A DNA stretch of 38,517 nt from an uncultured bacterium (lineage in GTDB: Bacteria; Bacillota; Clostridia; Oscillospirales; Oscillospiraceae): assembly GCA_949293165.1 (NCBI GenBank), contig CASFCW010000026.1, forward strand, positions 1-38,517, given 5' to 3'. Below, piece after piece: positions 9,162 through 15,998 of this stretch. Under the pieces are notes generated by a model that searched no databases, was not told the DNA's origin, and was given only the letters and a program-made list of their open reading frames with translations. Numbering within the stretch: position 1 is the first letter of the stretch; each line of letters begins with the position of its first letter. A program made the translations under genes and the position numbers.

Positions 9162-10193
9162 TCAGGCCATCTCCTGGATCTGGCTGTACCACTCCTGCCA
9201 GGCGGGATAATCTTCCACTACGCCGGCAGCATTCTCACGGAAGGGGGTGGTGTCGATATCGTCTACCACAGTCATGCCGTTGTCCACGCAGGTCTGAATG
9301 AGGGCGTCCTCATTCTCCACGGTCAGCTCATCAATGCGGTCGCCCTGACGGGTGAATACCTCCTGGAAGATCTCCTGATCCTCGGCGGAAAGGGAGTTCC
9401 ACAGGTCCTGATTGATGATGGTGGAGGAGCAGGCCAGCATGTGCTGGGTCAGCATCAGATAGTCCTGCACTTCATAGAACTTCATGGTTACGATCTGGGT
9501 AACGGGGTTCTCCTCACAGTCGGCCACGCCGGTGGACAGGCTCATGTACACATCCTCGATGGGAATGGAGGTGATGGCCACGTCAAAGACGTCTGCCAGG
9601 GTGGAGTAGGGGGCGAAATTAACGCAGCGCAGGGTCAGGCCGTCGAAATCATCCAGCGTGCGGATCTCCTTGTTGGCGGTAAGGTGGCGGAAGCCGAAGT
9701 TGTACATATTCAGCTGAACAATGCCGCCGACGGCACTGCTGATCTCAGAGCGCATCTCCGTGCACAGGTCGCTGGCCTTAAAGGCTGCCCAGTGCTCGTA
9801 GCTCTGGAAGCAATAGGGGGCAAAGAGCACGCCGGCGGCCTCCAGCCAGTCGGAGGCGCTGTCCAGGCAGGCGATGTCCAGGTCGCCCATTTGACAGGCG
9901 GTAATGCTGTCGTTGTAGTTGGCGTAGGTGCCGTTGGGGTAGACCTTCAGGCCATAGCGGCCATCGGTCATTTCATAGAGCAGCTCAGCGGATTCCTCAA
10001 AGGCCTGGTATACAGGATGGCCCTCTGCGAACACGTGGGAGGCGCTGAGCCACACGGTATCCACAGAACCGGAGGTGGAACCGGAGCCAGACCCGGGGTC
10101 AGAGGCGGATTGGCTGCTGGAAGCGGTCTGACCGCAGGCGGACAAACCGGCAACCATTGCCAGAGCGACAGCAGCAGCGGCGAATTTTTTCAT
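9162..10193 (-). CDS. dctP: TRAP transporter substrate-binding lipoprotein (DctP family)
   Basis: A 343-residue binding protein. The signal peptide ends in the lipobox LSAC with Cys20, followed by a Ser/Gly-rich tether to about residue 45. The mature part follows the DctP fold: 'SASHVFAEGHPVYQAFEESAELLYEMTDGRYGLKVYPNG' at the start, and 'LDDFDGLTLRCVNFAPYSTLADVFDVAITSIPIEDVYMSLSTGVAD' in the middle. The conserved Arg in LTLRC would pair with a carboxylate of the ligand, which points to an organic or sugar acid. First gene of the operon, about 60 bp downstream of a strong promoter. Confidence 0.94.
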   Translation of the reverse strand: MKKFAAAAVALAMVAGLSACGQTASSSQSASDPGSGSGSTSGSVDTVWLSASHVFAEGHPVYQAFEESAELLYEMTDGRYGLKVYPNGTYANYNDSITACQMGDLDIACLDSASDWLEAAGVLFAPYCFQSYEHWAAFKASDLCTEMRSEISSAVGGIVQLNMYNFGFRHLTANKEIRTLDDFDGLTLRCVNFAPYSTLADVFDVAITSIPIEDVYMSLSTGVADCEENPVTQIVTMKFYEVQDYLMLTQHMLACSSTIINQDLWNSLSAEDQEIFQEVFTRQGDRIDELTVENEDALIQTCVDNGMTVVDDIDTTPFRENAAGVVEDYPAWQEWYSQIQEMA

Positions 10194-10238
10194 CTTGACT
10201 CCTCTTTTCTATGATTTATTTGCCGACCATACAGAATC

Positions 10239-10248
10239 AGGTCGACCT
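10239..10248. promoter_or_regulatory. Candidate GntR operator, copy 1 (near +1)
   Basis: AGGTCGACCT is a perfect 10-bp palindrome lying just past the expected transcription start of dctP. It matches the shared pattern ANGTCRACNT. Confidence 0.55.
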
Positions 10249-10258
10249 TTATGGCTGG

Positions 10259-10287
10259 ATTATAAGACAAGTAAACAAATAAGTCAA
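10259..10287 (-). promoter_or_regulatory. Strong sigma-A promoter of the TRAP/kinase/aldolase operon
   Basis: On the minus strand TTGACT (10282-10287) and a perfect TATAAT (10259-10264) are 17 bp apart. The predicted start is near 10252. A nearly ideal promoter of this kind normally needs a repressor, and candidate operators overlap and flank it. Confidence 0.88.
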
Positions 10288-10310
10288 CATATTAATATAA
10301 ATGTCGACAT
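10281..10310. promoter_or_regulatory. Candidate GntR operators, copies 2 and 3
   Basis: ATGTCGACAT (10301-10310) is a perfect palindrome. AAGTCAACAT (10281-10290) is an 8/10 copy that overlaps the -35 box. The two are exactly 20 bp apart, two helical turns. Repression by the adjacent GntR/FCD protein is inferred. Confidence 0.55.
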
Positions 10311-10338
10311 TTTGAGAGGCACGAAACTGACTGTGAAT

Positions 10339-10359
10339 TTTTGTGCAATTAGCACAAAA
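10339..10359. repeat. Inverted repeat TTTTGTGC / GCACAAAA
   Basis: A perfect 8-bp inverted repeat with a 5-nt spacer between the regulator terminator and the operon promoter. It could be a regulatory site or part of the terminator tail; the role is unknown. Confidence 0.4.
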
Positions 10360-10373
10360 TCACACAAAAATAA

Positions 10374-10408
10374 CCGCCTGCCACCGCTGAAATTGCGGAT
10401 GCAGGCGG
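10374..10408 (-). terminator. Terminator of the dehydrogenase-GntR fusion gene
   Basis: CCGCCTGC (10374-10381) pairs with GCAGGCGG (10401-10408), with an inner CCGC/GCGG. On the minus strand it is followed by TTATTTTTGTG. It separates the regulator from the TRAP operon promoter. Confidence 0.75.
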
Positions 10409-10465
10409 AGAATCAAGGGGACAGCCACCCCGGAAACCCGGGTGGGGGGAAAAATCAGGCGGGGG

Positions 10466-12085
10466 TCAGAACTGCTTGATGGTTTTCATCACCCGGACAG
10501 AGATATCCTTGGCTTCCATAATATGGCGCCGCAGTTCCGGAAAGGCTGCCCGGTCGCCGGAGAGGAGCATCTCATAAATGTTATAGTGCTTCTCAAAAAA
10601 CTCCCTCATGTAGCGGGGGCCATAATCGGTCAGGATATTGAAATTCATCATGGCGTAGTACATCTGGGTGCTGCCCTCCCACGCGTTGGTAAGGAACAGG
10701 TTGTCCGCGGCCCGGACCAGGGCCCGGTGAAAGGAGATGTCCAAATCGCAGAAGTCGGAATCCTTATCGCCCTGGGCGTAGCGGGCCTCGATCTCACCCA
10801 GGATCTGGGCCAGCTCCGGGTAAACGGAGCGGCCCTTTTCAAACAGCAGCTCCAAAGCGCGGTTTTCCAGCAGCCACCGCACGTCGTACAGGTCCTGGAT
10901 TTGCCGGGGGGTGAATTCCACCACTTCCCGGCGTCCGTTTGGATGTGTTCGGATCAGGCCTTCGCTGGACAGGGTCTGCAGCGCCGTGCGGACGGAGCTT
11001 CGGCTGGCGTCGAATTGTTTGGCCAGCTGCGCCTCCGCCAGCTTTTCACCAGGGGCGTATTTGGCCCGGATGATGTCGGTGCGGAGCCGGTTGGCAATTT
11101 TGGTGGGGGTGTCCATATGGCCCTGCCGGGTGCTGAGCCCCCGGATCTCCACATCGGAGCTGGTGATGGCGTTGCGCTCTTTGACCATGGTTTGAATCCG
11201 GTCCCTCAGCCAGCGGTTGGTGGACATGTCCACCCCCATTTTTTCGCCCAGATTGCAAACGTAGTCGCCCAGAATCCCCTCCTCCAGGGGGCGGTTCATC
11301 CAAAAATCCTGAAGCATGGAGGAACGGCCATTATAGCTGAGCTGGGCCAGCGTGCGCTCCCAATCCTTGATATCCTGCTGGCTCAGTGCAATACCGCACC
11401 GGTTGCCTAGGCGGATAACCTCCTCCTGGGCGGCGCGCATGGTGTCCATGGCGGGTTTGTTTTTCAGAAATTCCCCGTAGGTAAGCTGGTATACAGTGCT
11501 GGTCTGGTTGAACCCTACATTCACAAGCAGTTTTCGCCACATACAGAGCAGGATGTCCCGGGAACGCTCACAGGGGATGCGGCACCGGGTGAAGAATGAC
11601 GCCAGGGCTTGCTGCTGCTCTACCATGCCCCCGGAGGGGACGCCGAAACAAACCCGGCCGATATCAGCGCAGGTGATGTGATGGCCGTCCCGATTGGTGT
11701 CCGCGTGGACAACCGCGGCATGGATTACGTGCCCCGGACCAAAGGTCCGGATCAGCTCCTCCTCGCTGACCAAACCGTTCATCAGCGATACGATGATGGT
11801 ATGTTTTTTTACGACCGGACCGAGGGAACGGATGACCTGGGCAAGGTGGTAGGACTTGACCGCCAGCAGGATCAGGTCCACCGGGGTTTCGGCCAGGGAA
11901 TCATAGGTTCGGTAATCAATCCGGACAGGCGTATCGTTTACGACAATGGGGTCCCCCCAGTAGGCGTCCATATCCCGCACCACCCCATACAGGGTGATTT
12001 CCGGCGCGTTACGCATAATGTGCGCCGCGTATCCGGCGCCGATGGCCCCCAGCCCCACAATAGCCACAGATTGAATTTCCTTCAT
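10466..12085 (-). CDS. Ketopantoate reductase-like dehydrogenase fused to a GntR/FCD regulator
   Basis: One 539-residue ORF with two complete modules. Residues 1-315 are an ApbA/PanE-type 2-dehydropantoate 2-reductase: NADP loop GLGAIG (11-16), Lys77 in LLAVKSY, Asn103 in LMNG, and Lys185/Asn189 in WRKLLVN, which matches the catalytic Lys region. Residues about 325-390 are a GntR winged helix (ANRLRTDIIRAKYAPGEKL, then SRSSVRTALQTLSSEGLI). Residues about 395-525 are an FCD ligand domain with the metal-ligand pattern D447/H451, H498 and H519. No frameshift or internal restart is evident. The likely role is to repress the downstream TRAP operon, while the dehydrogenase part either senses or reduces a keto-acid of the pathway; this is inference. 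AGGTG precedes the ATG. Confidence 0.9.
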   Translation of the reverse strand: MKEIQSVAIVGLGAIGAGYAAHIMRNAPEITLYGVVRDMDAYWGDPIVVNDTPVRIDYRTYDSLAETPVDLILLAVKSYHLAQVIRSLGPVVKKHTIIVSLMNGLVSEEELIRTFGPGHVIHAAVVHADTNRDGHHITCADIGRVCFGVPSGGMVEQQQALASFFTRCRIPCERSRDILLCMWRKLLVNVGFNQTSTVYQLTYGEFLKNKPAMDTMRAAQEEVIRLGNRCGIALSQQDIKDWERTLAQLSYNGRSSMLQDFWMNRPLEEGILGDYVCNLGEKMGVDMSTNRWLRDRIQTMVKERNAITSSDVEIRGLSTRQGHMDTPTKIANRLRTDIIRAKYAPGEKLAEAQLAKQFDASRSSVRTALQTLSSEGLIRTHPNGRREVVEFTPRQIQDLYDVRWLLENRALELLFEKGRSVYPELAQILGEIEARYAQGDKDSDFCDLDISFHRALVRAADNLFLTNAWEGSTQMYYAMMNFNILTDYGPRYMREFFEKHYNIYEMLLSGDRAAFPELRRHIMEAKDISVRVMKTIKQF

Positions 12086-12142
12086 AACAACACCTCAGAT
12101 GCTTTGTCCTCCGGTACCTCTGCCGAAGGAGCTTCCTACATT

Positions 12143-12171
12143 ATGGTATACAATTTTTGGCTAAATGGCAA
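12143..12171 (-). promoter_or_regulatory. Promoter and GTATAC palindrome upstream of the fusion regulator
   Basis: On the minus strand TTGCCA (12166-12171) and TACCAT (12143-12148) are 17 bp apart. The -10 overlaps TGGTATACAA (12144-12153), which fits the TNGTN(0-3)ACNA pattern of FadR-type GntR operators, so autoregulation is possible. Confidence 0.5.
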
Positions 12172-12211
12172 GAGAGGATGTGGCTTTTATGGGGAATGAG
12201 GAAGGAAAATT

Positions 12212-12235
12212 AGGCAGCAGCCCAATATGCTGCCT
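12212..12235 (-). terminator. Second hairpin downstream of the pdaB 3' part
   Basis: AGGCAGCA and TGCTGCCT form a perfect 8-bp stem. On the minus strand AATTTTCC follows. It lies behind the stronger terminator at 12287-12333. Confidence 0.5.
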
Positions 12236-12286
12236 GATTCCTGAGAAAATCTGGGGCATACCTGGGCGAGCGGCAGGGCAGATGGG

Positions 12287-12333
12287 AAAAAGGGCCGGGA
12301 CAACCCCTCCCTGGGCGGATTGCCCCGGCCCTT
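12287..12333 (-). terminator. Terminator of the pdaB-like gene
   Basis: Arms 12290-12303 and 12320-12333 pair over 14 bp with one G-U wobble. On the minus strand the stem is followed by TTTTT. It stands about 40 bp past the pdaB stop and shows that the 3' part at 12374-12619 is the natural end of that gene. Confidence 0.8.
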
Positions 12334-12373
12334 CCCGGGGTTGGGGTGGGCTCAACTCGTCGGCCGGCTGAGG

Positions 12374-12619
12374 TCAGCAGGCGGGCAGCTGGCGCCCAGT
12401 GTGGTCGATGGTATAGGGATCGGACAAAATGAGCTGGGAGATGGGGACGAAGGTGTACCCATCCTGCAGCAGGGTCTGGAGGATGGAGGGCAGAGCCTCC
12501 GGGGTGTGGAGGGCGGCGTTGTGGAAGAGCACAATGGAGCCGGGCTGCACCTTGGAGGTGACCCGCTGGGTGATCTCCCCGGCGGAGATGTCCTTCCAGT
12601 CCAGGCTGTCCCCGTCCCA
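12374..12619 (-). pseudogene. pdaB: C-terminal part (79 codons) of a split pdaB-like polysaccharide deacetylase
   Basis: Read on the minus strand from the junction, this frame gives WDGDSLDWKD, then SIVLFHN and DGYTFVPISQLI, and stops at TGA 12374-12376. These are the fourth and fifth NodB motifs and the C-terminal strand of CE4 deacetylases, including the catalytic His of LFHN. There is no start codon or ribosome site, and no stop or frameshift in 79 codons. The frame and protein position continue exactly from the N-terminal part that ends at codon 181 at 37590. The two parts add up to 260 residues; B. subtilis PdaB is about 254. As it stands this half cannot be made on its own. Confidence 0.92.
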
Positions 12620-12634
12620 AACAGGTTCAAGCCC
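12592..12634. other. attL: left junction of the integrated element
   Basis: The host arm CCTTCCAGT (12592-12600) and the element arm AAACAGGTTCAAGCCC (12619-12634) are each 9 bp from an axis between 12609 and 12610. The sequence at the axis, TCCCCGTCCCA (12609-12619), is shared with the right junction (TCCACGTCCCA) apart from one base. Confidence 0.82.
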
Positions 12635-12774
12635 CTGGGGCGCAGGGGGTGCCGGGGGGATGGGATGGCGTGTAGCCTGGCAGGGCCCGGGGTTGATTCA
12701 GGTGCGTACCGCGGTCTAATTGTCACTCCAGCGTCACAAATTTCATCCGGAGCGGAGAAAAATGGTTATGCCTA

Positions 12775-12802
12775 TTCACAAGGACGGAATATAGCGTATA
12801 AT
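12775..12802 (+). promoter_or_regulatory. Promoter of the DUF6485/permease genes
   Basis: TTCACA (12775-12780) and TATAAT (12797-12802) with a 16-bp spacer. The stretch 12635-12770 ahead of it shows no gene and no recognisable purine riboswitch core. Confidence 0.6.
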
Positions 12803-12858
12803 GATAAAAAACTGGATAGATATACAATCTGGGAGACGAAACAGAATGGGAGAGATGA

Positions 12859-13059
12859 ATGATGGAACATAACTGTGACAACAAGATGCCCTGCCCCTGC
12901 ACCTACGACTGCCCCCGCCATGGGAAATGCTGCGCCTGTGTGGCCCATCACAGGGATCACAACGAGGGGGTGCCCGGCTGCTTTTTTTCCAAGGAGGGGG
13001 AGGCCACCTACGACCGCAGCATCGAAGCCCTGGCCCGGGATCACGGCATCCTGAAGTGA
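12859..13059 (+). CDS. Small Cys-rich DUF6485 protein
   Basis: 66 residues with the Cys/His pattern CPCTYDCPRHGKCCACVAHHRDH...GCFF, typical of the DUF6485 family of small proteins common in Clostridia. The Cys and His residues suggest metal binding, but no function is established. GGAGAGATGA precedes the tandem ATGs; the second (12862) is an equally good start. It lies 61 bp ahead of the permease gene, same strand, possibly co-transcribed. Confidence 0.8.
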   Translation: MMEHNCDNKMPCPCTYDCPRHGKCCACVAHHRDHNEGVPGCFFSKEGEATYDRSIEALARDHGILK

Positions 13060-13120
13060 CCGGGGAGCGCCCGGCCTGAGGCATGGCCGCGTCCGTGACG
13101 GAAGAAAGGGGAGCGCTTCC

Positions 13121-14521
13121 ATGGTGGAGAGATTGTTTCATGTAACCGAAAAGGGCTCGGATGTTCGCACGGAGCTGCTGGCGGGGCTGACCACCTTTAT
13201 GACCATGGCCTATATCCTGATGGTCAATGCGGGGATGTTTGTGCAGCTGCCCGGCGTGTCTTACTACGGGATCTACATTGCTACCGCTTTGTCGGCGGCT
13301 ATCGGCACCATCCTCATCGGCCTGTTGGCCAACCTGCCTTTGGCGCAGGCGTCCGCCATGGGCTCCAACGCCTTTTTTGTATACACTGTGTGCATGGGGT
13401 TTGGCCTGAGCTACGCCAATGCCCTTGTGCTGATCCTTCTGGACGGGATCACATTTGTGATTTTAACGGTAACCGGCCTGCGGAGGCTGGTGTTTGAGGC
13501 CATCCCCGCTGCTGTCCGGCTGAGCATCCCGGCGGGCGTGGGCCTGTTTATCGCCTTCATCGGGCTGCAAAATGCCGGTATTGTGGTGGCTGATTCGGCG
13601 ACCTTTGTCAACCTGGCCTCCTTCAACCTGGTGTTCGGCTCCGCCGTCTGGGCGGAGGTCATGCCCATGCTGGTTACGCTGGCCGCCCTGATTGCCATTG
13701 CGGTGATGACGTGCAGGGGGATCAAGGGCGGGGTGCTGTGGGGGATCTTTGGGGGGACCGCCCTGTACTACCTGCTGGGCTTTACCATTCCGGGCTTTTA
13801 CGAAGGCTTTGGCAGCGGGCTGAACCTGAATCCCCTGGCGGCGTTTGGGGAGTTCCGGACCTCGGCACTTGGCCGGGTCTTTACAGAAGGGTTTGACTTT
13901 TCCGCCTATCTGGCTGAGCACAGCCCGGGGGAGCTGGCCCTGCTCATTACCACCACCGCCCTGGCTTTTTGCCTGGTGGATATGTTTGACACCATCGGCA
14001 CCTTGTACGGGGCGTGCGCCCGGGGCAACCTGCTTACGCCCAAGGGGGAGGTGCCCAATATGGAGCGGGCCATGCTGGCCGACGCCGTGGCTACCGTATG
14101 CGGCGCGGTGTGCGGCACCTCTACTGTCAGCTCCTATGTGGAGGCGTCTGCCGGGATCGCCGAGGGAGGAAAGACCGGCCTGGCCGCCATGACCACCGGC
14201 GGGCTGTTTCTCCTGGCTATGTTTTTCGGGCCTGTGGCCTTCCTGGTGCCGGAGTGCGCCACGGCGGCGGCCCTGCTGTACGTGGGAATCCTGATGATGG
14301 ATTGCAGCCGGAAAATCAACTGGCAGCAGCCGTATGAGGCGGTGCCCGCGTTCCTGACGCTGCTCATTATGCCCATGACGTACAATATTTCCTATGGGAT
14401 TGCGTTCGGAATCCTGTCCCACGTCCTGATTGCGGTGTTTTCCGGCAGGGGCAGGGAGGTCCGTGCGGGCACCTGGATCATCGCGGGGTTGTTTGCGGTG
14501 ATGTTCCTGGTGACCCACTGA
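13121..14521 (+). CDS. NCS2/AzgA-family purine permease
   Basis: A 466-residue integral membrane protein with about 12-14 segments. It opens with VRTELLAGLTTFMTMAYILMVNAGM, the AzgA/PbuG signature, and continues with ASAMGSNAFF, VDMFDTIGTL and GTSTVSSYVEASAGIAEGGKTGLAA, which line the substrate site in this family. It should import hypoxanthine, guanine or adenine with protons; which one cannot be told. The start ATG follows GGAAGAAAGGGGAGCG. A hairpin follows the stop. Confidence 0.93.
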   Translation: MVERLFHVTEKGSDVRTELLAGLTTFMTMAYILMVNAGMFVQLPGVSYYGIYIATALSAAIGTILIGLLANLPLAQASAMGSNAFFVYTVCMGFGLSYANALVLILLDGITFVILTVTGLRRLVFEAIPAAVRLSIPAGVGLFIAFIGLQNAGIVVADSATFVNLASFNLVFGSAVWAEVMPMLVTLAALIAIAVMTCRGIKGGVLWGIFGGTALYYLLGFTIPGFYEGFGSGLNLNPLAAFGEFRTSALGRVFTEGFDFSAYLAEHSPGELALLITTTALAFCLVDMFDTIGTLYGACARGNLLTPKGEVPNMERAMLADAVATVCGAVCGTSTVSSYVEASAGIAEGGKTGLAAMTTGGLFLLAMFFGPVAFLVPECATAAALLYVGILMMDCSRKINWQQPYEAVPAFLTLLIMPMTYNISYGIAFGILSHVLIAVFSGRGREVRAGTWIIAGLFAVMFLVTH

Positions 14522-14523
14522 CC

Positions 14524-14540
14524 GGGCCGGTTACCGGCCC
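14524..14540 (+). terminator. Terminator of the purine permease gene
   Basis: GGGCCGGT and ACCGGCCC form an 8-bp stem with a minimal loop, 2 bp after the stop, followed by CCTTTGGG. Confidence 0.6.
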
Positions 14541-14559
14541 CTTTGGGCGCACCAGGAAA

Positions 14560-14597
14560 GCCGCCGGGACATCTGCTCAGGCAGGTGTCCCGGCGGC
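14560..14597. terminator. Hairpin between the convergent permease and radical SAM genes
   Basis: GCCGCCGGGACA (14560-14571) and TGTCCCGGCGGC (14586-14597) form a perfect 12-bp stem. It is the likely end signal for the radical SAM transcript on the minus strand, where TTTCC follows. Confidence 0.7.
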
Positions 14598-14624
14598 TTG
14601 TGCTGTGCAATGGGCGGCAAAGAC

Positions 14625-15971
14625 TTACTTTTTGCTCTGGCTCCAAAGCTCGTCGGCCTTGGGGGCCCAGCGGGTGGCGTATTCCCGGCACTTGTTGCAC
14701 AGGTGCTGGGCGCTTTCGGGAGATTTCAGGTCGGTGGAGCGGGCGCCGGACTGGCGCACCATCATTTTCAGCATCTCCGGATTTTCCAGCATGGGACAGG
14801 GCCGCAGATGATTGCCGTTGAAGGGCTGGTGATCGTGGTAGGCCATGAACAGGGGGGACTGGAAGGCCTCCAGCAGCGTCTTTTCCCGGATGTTGGAGTC
14901 GGAGTAGTGGATGAAGGCACAGGGCTCAATGTCGCCGTTGGCGTTGATGTGCAGATAGTTGCGGCCGCCGGCGATGCAGCCGTTGACATACTCCCCGTCG
15001 TTTTGGAAGTCAATGGTAAAGATGGGCTTGGTGGTCCGATACTCCCGGAGCTTGCGGTACATCGTCTCCCGCTGCTGCGGATTGGGCAGCAGATCGGTAA
15101 CGGCCTCGTTGCCCACAGGCATGTAGTGGAAGAACCAGGCGAACTTGGCTCCACAGTCCACCAAATGGTCAATAAAGGCCTCGGAGCTGATGGAGTCCAC
15201 GTTTTGGGAGGTGTAGCAGCAGGAGGCGCCGAAGGGCAGGCGGTACTGCTTTAAAATAGCCATGGCCTTCATGATGGCCTGGTAGGTACCCTGGCCCCGG
15301 CGGGAGTCGGTGGCCTGTTCAAAGCCCTCTACACTGATGGCAGGCACGAAATTCTTTACCCGCAGCATCTCCTTGGCAAATGCCTCATCAATGAGGGTGG
15401 CGTTGGTGAAGGCCAGGAACTGGCAGTCGCTGTGCTCGGTACACAGCCGCAGGATATCCGGTTTCCGGACCAGGGGCTCGCCGCCGGAAAAGATGTACAT
15501 ATAGGTGCCGAATTCCTTGCCCTGGCGGATGATGTCGCTCAGCTCCTCGTAGGTGAGGTTCAGCTTGTTGCCATACTCCGCGGCCCAGCAGCCGGTGCAG
15601 TGGAGGTTGCAGGCGGAGGTGGGGTCCATGAGGATGGCCCAGGGGATATTGCACCCCAGCCGCTCCCGGTATTCCTCCTGCTTCGGCCAGCCGATGATGC
15701 TGGCGTTGAGGATGAAGTTTTCAAAGATGGTTTTCAGGACCTCGTTGTCCACATCCCGCAGGATGCTTATGATAAGCTGGTACATATTGTTGCTGGGGTC
15801 GCTGAGCACCTTGCGGAATACGGCCCGCTGGGCAGGAAAGCTGGCGGGGCCGTCGCCGGCCAGTTTATCCACCCAGTCCAGCAGCTTCATCATATTTTCT
15901 TCCGGGTTTTTCTCAATGTAGTCCAAAGCGGTGCGCAGCGCCGCTTTTTTCAGCTGCAATGCCACATTCAT
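14625..15971 (-). CDS. Radical SAM protein with SPASM-like C-terminal cysteines
   Basis: 448 residues from the ATG at 15971, chosen because AAAGGAGG stands 9 bases ahead of it. An N-terminal helical segment of about 110 residues precedes the radical SAM core. The [4Fe-4S] motif CNLHCTGC uses Cys121, Cys125 and Cys128, and FSGGEPLVR is the SAM-binding GGEP motif. The C-terminal third has further Cys residues (NGCIAGG, EPCAFIHYSDS, RPCPM, LCNKC), which fit a SPASM-type auxiliary cluster domain. The substrate is unknown. It lies directly downstream of the oleate hydratase gene (28-bp gap), so the two are probably co-transcribed, suggesting a link to fatty-acid or membrane-lipid modification. Confidence 0.88.
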   Translation of the reverse strand: MNVALQLKKAALRTALDYIEKNPEENMMKLLDWVDKLAGDGPASFPAQRAVFRKVLSDPSNNMYQLIISILRDVDNEVLKTIFENFILNASIIGWPKQEEYRERLGCNIPWAILMDPTSACNLHCTGCWAAEYGNKLNLTYEELSDIIRQGKEFGTYMYIFSGGEPLVRKPDILRLCTEHSDCQFLAFTNATLIDEAFAKEMLRVKNFVPAISVEGFEQATDSRRGQGTYQAIMKAMAILKQYRLPFGASCCYTSQNVDSISSEAFIDHLVDCGAKFAWFFHYMPVGNEAVTDLLPNPQQRETMYRKLREYRTTKPIFTIDFQNDGEYVNGCIAGGRNYLHINANGDIEPCAFIHYSDSNIREKTLLEAFQSPLFMAYHDHQPFNGNHLRPCPMLENPEMLKMMVRQSGARSTDLKSPESAQHLCNKCREYATRWAPKADELWSQSKK

Positions 15972-15998
15972 CAGGATAAACCTCCTTTTCTTTCTCAA

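Noticed and set aside
9144..10214. Long plus-strand ORF opposite dctP, and similar long ORFs opposite the kinase, TRAP and MMPL genes
   Set aside because: Antisense frames stay open in GC-rich genes. Their products have Gly/His/Gln-rich composition without domains, while the opposite strand carries clear families.
12352..12726. Minus-strand 124- and 136-codon ORFs over the left junction
   Set aside because: They are out-of-frame shadows of the deacetylase 3' part. Their protein is low-complexity Pro/Arg/Ser, and they have no ribosome sites.
12635..12858. A purine riboswitch ahead of the purine permease
   Set aside because: I looked for the conserved purine-aptamer core and loop sequences and saw none; a plain promoter and ribosome site explain the region.
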